Positions 56,701 to 64,000 of a DNA stretch of 64,000 bases are shown piece after piece; position 1 is the stretch's first letter, and each line of letters starts with the position of its first letter. The notes below the pieces were generated by a model. That model worked only from the letters and a program-made list of their open reading frames with translations. It searched no databases and had not been told where the DNA came from. Both the position numbers and the translations under genes were made by a program. This DNA is from Amorphophallus konjac (Eukaryota > Streptophyta > Magnoliopsida > Alismatales > Araceae): the NCBI GenBank assembly GCA_022559845.1, contig CM040127.1, positions 36,914,708 through 36,978,707 on the forward strand. Direction: 5' to 3'.

Positions 56701-56975
56701 CATCCACATCACAAATCCATGGCCTAACCAAGATAATACTCTCGACCTTCATAGGCAAGACATTGCACCAAATCTGATCCTCATATGGGTGGAAATGTAT
56801 CGGTATGAGACACCTCGACCGAACGGGAATGGAAGTCATGTCCACCCAAGACACATGGTAGGGGCGAGGGTGATCCACAGACGTCAACCCAAGGTGCGTG
56901 ATTGTGCTAGTGGAGATTGCATTAATGCAACTCCCACTATCAATGATGACCTTACACCCCTTACCACCCAAGTAG
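53734..56975 (-). pseudogene. pol: pol of the minus-strand gypsy (PR-RT-RNaseH-IN), degenerate
   Basis: Read leftwards: protease with an intact DSG motif (KVIIDSGSCINAIS, about 56960-56915) and the HPRPYHVSWVD block. Then RT fragments (56150-55560) with a [13 protein letters not shown] block and YFDN in place of YxDD near 55745. RNase H follows (55510-55010, CDAFGVDIG and YSTYDKEFYAIVQ), then the integrase zinc finger and core (55015-54228: HARDLAGHFGRNKT, HICAMAK, KFSKMAHFISCAKT, HPQTDGQTEVV). A GPF-type tail ends near 53800. No chromodomain is seen. Many frameshifts and stops split it. It is similar in layout and wording to the plus-strand pol, so the two are sister families of the same gypsy clade. 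Confidence 0.85.
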
Positions 56976-56999
56976 CTGTAGGTGTGAAAGATCGCAGTG

Positions 57000-58430
57000 C
57001 GGTGCCAGTTGTCGCGCTCCTTCCGCTAGGTCATAATGCAGCGAATGACTCCACGCCTGTCATCACCTGGCACGCCCTCCATGTCGACTACACCCTCCTC
57101 GAATTGAAACTCATCGGCCATGTCAACTCCGGCCTCATAGCTCACCTCCACTGGGGTTGGTGGAGGATCCTCTTGATCAGCACTCTCGATGGCCAGGGTC
57201 TTCGTGGGGCAAGAAGAAGTATAGTGACCAAGCCCCTAACATCAGTAGCAGCGGTTATGAGAACCACCATCCTGAGGCAAATCTCCTACCATAGGGGCCT
57301 TTCTCTTATCATCTCGCCTGACATGTAGCGCACCAATCTGGGGACGAGTGGGAGGGGCAGGTAAAACAAGCGCAACATCTCTCTGCAGAAAAGGCCGAGG
57401 GCGAGGGGTGGGTCCTGGTGAGGAGTCTCAGAGAGTCTACTAGCCATCACCTGATAGGCGTGCTCAACAGTCGTCACACGCTGACGGAGTAGCTCCTATT
57501 AATAAATCCGGCGACGGCCCCTCTAAAATCGGGAAAGTGTCAGCGCGCCTTCCTCACGAGCTCCGCACCTCAACAGGTACTCATCGAACTCATCAATATA
57601 CTCATATACAGACCGAGTACCCTAAGTGATATTCTGCCACCTATCAATCAGTCAGTGTCGGTACGTCACGGGGATGTACTTCTCCCGAAGCCTCAACTTC
57701 ATCTCTCCCATGAATCAATATGTTCCTCAAACCTCAGCGCTTGAAGGGCCTCAACATTAAACCAGAAAATCTGAGCTCGGCCAGTCAGCTTCATTTCGGC
57801 GAACCATGTTCGCCTGAAGTTGGACATCGTCATCTAATCAATGTAGCAGTTCATAATGGCCTTCCAATCAAGATAAACATGTGGCTCCAAAGAGTCGTCA
57901 AAACTAGGAGCCTCGGTTTGACTTTTCGAATATCTTGGTCCCGATCTCGGTACGCCCTCCACTAATCATCAAACTCATGATTAAGCCTCCTATCAAACGT
58001 CCTATATCTCCGGACAACCGGAGTCCTACGAATCTCATCCCACTCCCCAAAAGACTCCCTATCAATCTCCTCCTCATGATCTTACCGATCATCGGCATGG
58101 ACAACTCTCGGAGCGGGTTAGGGATGTGGACGCTGAGAGTGTGGATCAGGGCGATCCACTACCCCGTCATGATCTCAGTTCTGGGTGGCTCCCTCCAGAG
58201 CAGTGATGCGACTAACCATCCTTTAGACAGTACGGTCGGACTCCGTAACCCTATCCGCTAAGCCAACCTGGCATTGGTCCGTCCCCTCTACCTGAACCAT
58301 GAGTTTGTGCACTAATTCGGCCAAGTCGGGATCTCTCGGAGGGTTCTCGTGTGAACCTGACATGTTCGGGTGTGAGCCTGACATCGATGCTGACAAGTGG
58401 TACTGAGCACCACCACGTGTGGGCATGTGA
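57000..58430 (-). pseudogene. gag: gag of the minus-strand gypsy, degenerate
   Basis: Fragments in shifting frames give an N-terminal MPTRGGAQYHLSAS piece (58426-58223) and a gag capsid-like region (about 57900-57500) with WFAEMKLTGRAQIFW- and RLREKYIPVTYRH-like words. A TVEHAYQV block is at about 57470, and a CCHC knuckle with GLGHYTSSC near 57200-57250 contains two stops. The order matches the intact gag at 46438-47799. No open frame long enough to be functional remains. Confidence 0.7.
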
Positions 58431-58571
58431 CACTAGACTAGACCAACTAAGATGCACCAATCACAACATGATATGATATGGATGCAATTTTTTTTAATAA
58501 GTACAATGCAACGATCTAACAATAAATGCAAGACATGGAATAACAATGTGGTGACTACCCTAGACTACAAA

Positions 58572-58588
58572 CCTGGCTCTGATACCAA
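58572..58588 (-). other. Primer binding site of the minus-strand gypsy
   Basis: On the minus strand TTGGTATCAGAGCCAGG lies four bases from the 5' LTR. It matches initiator tRNA-Met beyond the usual 12 bases. Confidence 0.9.
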
Positions 58589-58591
58589 AAA

Positions 58592-60261
58592 TAATGCGGA
58601 ACGGCTAACCTAAATAGGTCCGACTAGGCAACTAAACGAAATCAATAATATGCTACAATATATCGACAAATAAACCATTGCACACACGAATTCCGAGAGA
58701 GGTAATATGTGAGAATAACATAAGCTACGCTCTAGGAATCCACCCCTCGCAACGAGAAATGTTGGACCTAACGGTAGGTAGGGCTACCACGGTCTAGGGT
58801 ATCAAGCGCACACACGGAACAACGTTAAATCGGCGTTCTCAGGGAAACGTTCACAACACACTCAATCCGGCAGCAAAATCATATACCGGGCTAAGAATTC
58901 TTAACTCACTCACGGTGGCAAATTTAACCAAATACGTGATAAGTAAGAAATGAGCGAGCTTTCAACCACTAACCGACTCGCTGAAGAGCGAGGCGCACAA
59001 ACCAAGTCCACTTAGGACCAGAAAGCATCTCTGCAGCACTATCAATGACGTTGGCAGGTCAGGAAGCCACTCCCGCGGGCACTGCTGCTGGAAGTAGGCG
59101 GGGGTTGGGGCTCCCTGGACTGCAGGTTGGTCGGTCAGTCGAGGGCGCCGTCTACTGCACTGGCAGAGGTCTGCGGCCACAAAGGCGGCGGTGCAGGGGT
59201 CAGCCAGTCGCGGATGACTGCAGAGCAGCCAGAAGGGGAGGCCTGCAGCGGCCTGTCTGCAGTCGAGAAGGGCCAGCGGTGGTGGCTCAGGGTGCTGCCG
59301 GTGGCGGTAGGTGGCCTTGGCGGCGGCGGTGGTCAATAGGAGCTGGCCAAGAGTAGCTGGTGTTGAGGAACAGCACTGATGGGAAGAAAACAGAGAGGCA
59401 GAGGGTGAGGAAGAGAAGGGGGAGGGTGACGGCGGAGGGTGCGCAGGGATGCTGCGAACGGCGCGGGACAGGGGGGTCAGTGGTGTCCTGCCTGGGCCGG
59501 GGCGGCTGGGATGCACACAGAGGGGACGACGGGAACATGACTAGGGATGGGCTCCTTCAAGGCGGTCGTCTCCTGGGCTGTGCACAAGGAGCCGGAAGGA
59601 GAAGCAGGAGGGTGGAGGCAGGTCGTACGGTGGAGGGGAGAGCGTCCGCGGCTGCTGCCACTGCCGGCAGGGTGCTGGCTGTGCTGGTAGGCGACGACGG
59701 ATGTCCGGCTCGTGGATGCCTGGTTCGCAGAAGGTTCAACATAAAAGAAAGAGGAAGAAGAAGAGACTTGGAAGACGGTGTCGATGGCGCTGCAGATAGA
59801 GGGGGAGGGAAAAGGAGGAAGAAAACAAGGGCTTCACACCCAGGGGCTTCGCACCCCACAGAGAACGACCTAGGGCTTCATACCCCACAGAGAAAGGCTG
59901 CCGGCTCCCATCCCAAAATTCTTAATCATCTTCATTAACCTAAAAAAATTGAGATTACACCATGATTTATAGAGGATGGAACCCTAATGGTCCTCCTCCA
60001 AACTCTATTGCCAAAATATCCCTAGGACCAAAAAAATAGTGTGAAAATCGCACCGGAAAATACAGAAAAATAGAAAATATCACTAATGGGCCACTAATGG
60101 GCCTCACAATCAATAAATGACCTACTAATTAAATAGAAAATACATCAATCAACTAATGGACCATCATCAAGCCAAATAGATGCTGGTGTCACTGCTAGAG
60201 GCCTCCGTCGGCGGTAAACGCGGGTCGGGTCAAACGGATCTACCCTCGGGTGTCCTCACCA
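58592..60261 (-). repeat. 5' LTR of the minus-strand gypsy element
   Basis: 1670 bp in plus orientation from TAATGCGGAACGG to GTCCTCACCA, paired with 41944-43591. A TATAAAT box lies on the minus strand near 59966-59974. The GC-rich middle has long open frames on both strands (58962-59938) with no motif; they are LTR composition, not genes. The terminal TG has mutated to TA in this copy. Confidence 0.83.
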
Positions 60262-61328
60262 GTCACCCTTGCACACTACACCAAAGTGTGGAAGATGCTT
60301 GTTTAGTGGTAATAAATTGATTCCCAACAGGGTAATATCCATATTGTCGGGAAGATATAATCGTAGGTGCTCATGGCAGAGATAAGAAAATATTCCTTGT
60401 TCTTGAATATTAATGGATCTATCGTCCACAAATTGTCCACCACACTGTCTTTGGATTCTCCCAATCATTGATTAGGATTTCAGACTTCATTCTTTAGCAC
60501 TCCAGACTCTTTTGATGAGAAACTGTTCCTTTTCTAGCCCTCCAAACCTTCTTTGTTTATGTCCTCGCAGGCTGCTGTTTTCTCTTGACACTGGCCATAT
60601 CCCTTGAGCTTCAGTTCCCATTTTATCAAATTTTCCTTAGATCGAACACTGGCCTCCTTGGTTGCCCACATAATCTGCTGTAATTTGGGTGGTTTTTCAC
60701 CTCAAACACACTTTCCCACTCCTTTCATCTCCATCCTATGGCTGCAAAGTCTTTGTCTACATGAGAGATTATGAAGGTGTTTTTGCAATGTTTTGAAGTA
60801 TCTAGCATTAAGTGTCAGAAGCTAGTGTAAATGGGATAAATCTCTGATGTGGATGATGATGTCAGATGTAGTGTGGTTTTGGGGTATTTCACCGCAGATC
60901 CTGGAGGTTGTATTGCTGCATTATCTCTTGAAAAAATTGGTGCTCCAGCCAACCTGTTCCTCAAAAAAAAGTTGGGTTTATTTTGAAAATTTTGCTACAC
61001 AGTAAGCATGGTTGGTAGTTCTGTGGCAAAATGGCAAATCCAGTGACAGCCTCTTACTACTTTCCCCAGCCGCCTCCACTTTGTCCTCATGATTTTTGAT
61101 CAAATATGAACCTTGAATTAGGTCATGATCCCTTGCTTAGGTTGGTGTCTATTCCTAACCTTTCTATTCAACATTGTACCTCGAGAAAGAGACATTTAAT
61201 TGCTTGATTAGGGAACATGCAAATTTTAATAAAAAGGGAACACAATGGGTGCAACAAATTCTTTGGAGCATAGCAAGGATGCACCCATTGTTCCAAGAGA
61301 GGATACTTGGATTAATGTTGGTGAGTTG
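60262..61328. other. Unassigned sequence between two LTR elements
   Basis: Begins with the GTCAC target duplication. A 70-codon minus frame near 60256-60468 has no recognisable motif. Otherwise AT-rich with nothing identified; presumably GIF intron 2 sequence. Confidence 0.35.
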
Positions 61329-61620
61329 TAATGCAGAGCGATTTTGAATGGACAGCCCAGATTTTCTCAAGTTTATCAATGGACTTCGCGACAACAGGGT
61401 GGAGGAAGACAATTAGCGAGCTAGTCGAGTCTTTTTATTTTATTTTGTATTTTGACCTTATGTGAGTCTGGCTATAGAGTCAAAAAGAAATGTCAGCATT
61501 TTATTTTGGCTTTCTTTTAGTTTTGGAGTTTATTGGGCCACATTTGTTTGGGCCAAGTCACTTTATGCAGCCTGTACTTTTGCTTTTTGTGTGGGGTCAA
61601 GATGGTCATTTTGGGGGGGG
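61329..61620 (+). mobile_element. Inverted LTR fragment, fused to the minus-strand LTR
   Basis: 61329-61620 is the reverse complement of about 61912-62197 with ~10 percent differences (for example GCAGAGCGATTTTGAATG and TTTAGTTTTGGAGTTTATTG in inverted copies). It is the U3 part of the same LTR family in plus orientation and stops at a G run where it meets the minus-oriented LTR. Confidence 0.85.
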
Positions 61621-62197
61621 GGGGCTGGTTCGCAGAGGACAAGCCAAAAATAGAAGAAGAAGAAGGGGAGGAGAAGGGGAGGCCGAAGGGGACAGGAGTG
61701 TACAAGAGAGGGAGAAAAGAGGGGAAGAAAGGTGGGGTCAGCTGCTTTCCTGCACTAGGGAAGAGAGGGAGAGGGGAAGAGAGGAGGAGGACAAGGGTTT
61801 CACATCCTCCCTTCATGGGACAAACATGGCGGCTAACAATTTTTTTTTCTTCATTGCATTCTCTGTTCCAAATTAGGGTACAAGACAGATATATATATAG
61901 GAGATTTAAAATCCCCCCAATGACCATATTGACCCCACACAAAAAGCAAAAGTACCGACTGCATAAAGTGGCTCGGTCCAAACAAATGAGGCCCAATAAA
62001 CTCCAAAACTAAAAGAAAGCCCAAATATAAAGATGACATTTTTTTGCTCTATAACCCGACTCAAATAAGGTCAAAATACATAATAAAATAAAAAGACTCG
62101 ACTAGCTTGCTAATCGTCTTCCTTCACGTTGTCGTCGCAAAGTCCATCAGTAAACTTGGGCAAATCTGGGCCGTTCATTCAAAATCGCTCTGCATCA
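61621..62197 (-). repeat. 3' LTR (truncated) of a short minus-strand LTR element
   Basis: Its right end GCATCA is followed by TTCTCCCCTGG (reversed polypurine tract, 62198-62208). The part 61637-61920 closely matches 63725-64000. A TATATATA-type TATA box is near 61890-61900 on the minus strand. The U5 part is missing because of the fusion at 61620. Confidence 0.8.
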
Positions 62198-63011
62198 TTC
62201 TCCCCTGGTTTGAAAAAAATCGTCCTCAAATTTTGAAATGTCGTAACGTAACATGATGAAGACGATCATCGGAGAATAAGCTGAGAACTCGGGGCGGATT
62301 ATCAGATGAGGAATTTCAAATTGCCGCTTCGCATGTGTCTCGCAAAAATCCTGCCACACCGCACCAACATGAAACGACTCTGGAAGTAACAAGACATTGG
62401 ACAGATCAATTGATGGAGCAACCTCATACACTGTGGCATCGATCATGTCTAACCCTGAAACAACAAATAACTCATGATCCTAGACATCATTGAGAATGAC
62501 TGTCGGAATAATCTCATACGATGAGTCAGCTGTGAGCATAGAATCGTTTACCAAGTCCAGCCCAAAATCAACAAACATGCACAGGTGGCGTGGCAACTAC
62601 AGCTAGGAAGTCTTGGAGTGTCTTTTTAACATCACGAACTGCCTGCAAGTATGAGTCAGGAAATCGAAATTTCCTGTTGAGATGAGCAGGTTGCACGATG
62701 TTACTTCCCCCATTAGGGTCTATGACGACTTGACGTTCCTGCATCCATCCATAGCCCAGACAAATATATGTCCCTTTTGGTTGAATTATGCATTTTGCTC
62801 CATCGAAATATTTACCAACCCTCTTTGTGATGTGATTTTTTGTAGTCCGATAAAATTCCACAAAAACTTCCACGTCATCAACAACAATTTCTCCCATTTT
62901 TGAGAGACAGTCAACAATAGATTGGGAAATATAGTTTCCCGACTGACGCTCATCGAGAATAACTATGGCTGGCTCATTGTTGGGCAAAGATACTTGAAAC
63001 GTGAAGTACAT
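62195..63011 (-). pseudogene. Unrecognised small protein(s) of the short LTR element
   Basis: A 147-codon frame (63011-62568) starts MYFTFQVSLPNNEPAIVILD about 50 bp past the primer site and ends at VHVC. A shifted frame continues (DFGLDLVNDSMLTADSSYEI ..., ending near 62195 with EDDFFQTRGE). It contains one stop before DHELFVV. The segment VILDERQSGNYISQSIVDCL loosely resembles the active-site region of retroviral-type aspartic proteases (hydrophobic-D-x-G-x-x-x-N-hydrophobic), but the catalytic D-T/S-G is not there, so this is only a suggestion. No reverse transcriptase or integrase fits in the 0.85 kb interior, so the element depended on others. The real family is unknown to me. Confidence 0.5.
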
Positions 63012-63060
63012 TGCGTGCAGAAGTTACCTAGGACCCCGATTTGATGGAACAAATCGGTTT

Positions 63061-63078
63061 CCTGGCGCTCTGATACCA
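63061..63078 (-). other. Primer binding site of the short LTR element
   Basis: On the minus strand TGGTATCAGAGCGCCAGG lies four bases inside the LTR boundary at 63083. The first 12 bases match initiator tRNA-Met. Confidence 0.88.
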
Positions 63079-63082
63079 CAAC

Positions 63083-64000
63083 TGATGTGGGACAGCGTCG
63101 TCGCGGGTGGGCAAGCACGGCCGGAGGCTCTTGGGGGCAGCTGTACCTAGGCACGAGGCAGGGGTTCAAGAAGATCCACACTGCTACAGTAGCCATGGCA
63201 GGGTTGTTGGCGTGCTCGGTCAGCTAGTGGTGGCCCAGCTGGGTGGTCTGCTGGCAGCGCAGGGGCAGCGAGTGGCCCAGCGTTGGGACTGTTGCGGTTG
63301 GACGCGAAGACCGGTGGGGCAGCCGGTGCTGCTTCCAATGGAGGGCGGCTGGGACGGGGTGGGGGCGCACTGGGAAGCCCCGGGAGGTTGCTTGGGCCCA
63401 GATGGAGGTGACGGTGGGGATCGGCTGGGTGGACCAGAGCTTCTGTGAGGGTGGCAATTGCGGTTGAGGTGGGGCGGTGGTCTGGCAGCGGGGTGGCAGC
63501 CTGGCCGGGTGTGGCCGCTCAGGGCAGGCAGTAGGCCGGGCCGGCGATAGTGTGCTGTCGTGGAGGTAGGTGGACGGCCGACTGGCAGCAGCGGAGCTGG
63601 CGGCGATGGACGGCTTGGCGGTGGCGGGATTTCTCCGGTGCAGCAGTGGATGGCAGGGAAGGAGGCAGAGGGCGGCAGCTGAGGCAGGCTTGCTTGGGGG
63701 GGGGAGCGGTGTGGGCTGGTTCGCAGGGGACAGGCCAAAAATAGAAGAAGAAGAAGCGGAAGGAGAATGGGAGGTAGAAGGGGACAGGAGTGTACAGGAG
63801 AGGCAGAAAAGAGGGGAAGAAAGGTGGGGTCAGCTGCTTTCCTGTGCTGGGGAAGAGAGGGAGGAGAGGAAGAGGACAAGGGCTTCACACCCTCCCTTCA
63901 CGGAACAACACATGGCGGCTAACATTTTTTTTCTTCGTTGCATTCTCTGTTCCAAATTAGGGTACAAGACAGATGAATAGGAGATTTAAAATCCCCCCAA
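63083..64000 (-). repeat. 5' LTR of the short element, cut by the window edge
   Basis: It starts (plus orientation) TGATGTGGGACAGCG and matches the 3' LTR from 63725 on. By comparison with 62197 it should end near 64290, outside the window. The GC-rich part (63200-63720) has no credible gene. Confidence 0.82.

Larger units (their letters stand above)
41944..60261 (-). mobile_element. Old Ty3/gypsy element on the minus strand (hosts a nested gypsy)
   Basis: The LTRs are at 41944-43591 (3') and 58592-60261 (5'), TG(A)ATGC...CACCA in plus orientation. A primer site beside the right LTR is complementary to initiator tRNA-Met. The flanks GTTAC (41939-41943) and GTCAC (60262-60266) differ at one base and are read as the target duplication. 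Between the LTRs lie degenerate gag (about 58430-57000) and pol (56975-53734) on the minus strand, a 1.16 kb tandem duplication, and a complete plus-strand gypsy insertion (44225-51889). Total span is 18.3 kb, of which about 10.6 kb is the element itself. Many stops and frameshifts mark it as dead. Confidence 0.85.

Noticed and set aside
59360..59938. 192-codon plus frame and 184-codon minus frame in the LTR of the old gypsy
   Set aside because: Both lie in a GC-rich LTR, overlap each other and show no domain; the paired LTR copy breaks the frames.

Overview
This is a repeat-dense stretch of a flowering-plant nuclear genome. Only two ordinary host genes are visible, both partial. A GRF-INTERACTING FACTOR (GIF/ANGUSTIFOLIA3-type, SSXT domain) coactivator runs on the + strand: exon 1 ends at 24475, exon 2 is 38357-38433, and the rest is not in the window. 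The first two exons of a threonyl-tRNA synthetase lie head-to-head with it on the - strand (23897-24351). Both first exons are very GC-rich and sit in otherwise AT-rich DNA. That is compatible with a non-grass monocot or a basal angiosperm with large introns, but the species cannot be named from sequence alone. Nearly everything else is transposable elements, many nested inside one another.

Left block (1-18560): a decayed CACTA/En-Spm element. Its plant transposase reading frame (Transposase_24 type) is recognisable in exons at 1231-2214, 15338-15653 and 17881-17962. It is preceded by a tandem array of small exon-intron modules, holds an intronic 11-copy ~178 bp tandem array, and ends in subterminal repeats. 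It is split at 2219/15333 by a 13.1 kb copia-type (probably Sirevirus-lineage) element with ~3.5 kb LTRs. That element encodes only a gag-like protein and no pol (a TR-GAG-like layout). Its 5' LTR was in turn hit by a ~2.1 kb solo LTR with clean 5-bp target duplications.

Middle block (18560-24000): LTR fragments, a dead LINE, and a ~2.26 kb near-perfect palindrome with ~1.1 kb arms that includes the LINE 3' end. Then come the divergent threonyl-tRNA synthetase and GIF first exons. GIF intron 1 (24476-38356) contains two copies of a hAT-type MITE with 8-bp target duplications, two minisatellites, a non-autonomous LTR element with an unrecognised coiled-coil/proline-rich protein, an RTE-like LINE remnant and a small tandem duplication.

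Right block (38434-64000): presumably GIF intron 2. It is filled by an old minus-strand Ty3/gypsy element (41944-60261) whose 3' end suffered a 1.16 kb tandem duplication. A younger plus-strand chromodomain gypsy element (44225-51889, TSD AGGTT) then inserted into the second duplicate. The younger element keeps open gag and pol frames but has lost the protease active-site segment, and its reverse transcriptase carries Asn at the second catalytic Asp. The old element has the same Asn. The window closes with a short minus-strand LTR element (from 61621 past the right edge) that encodes a small unrecognised protein; its 3' LTR is fused head-on to an inverted LTR fragment.
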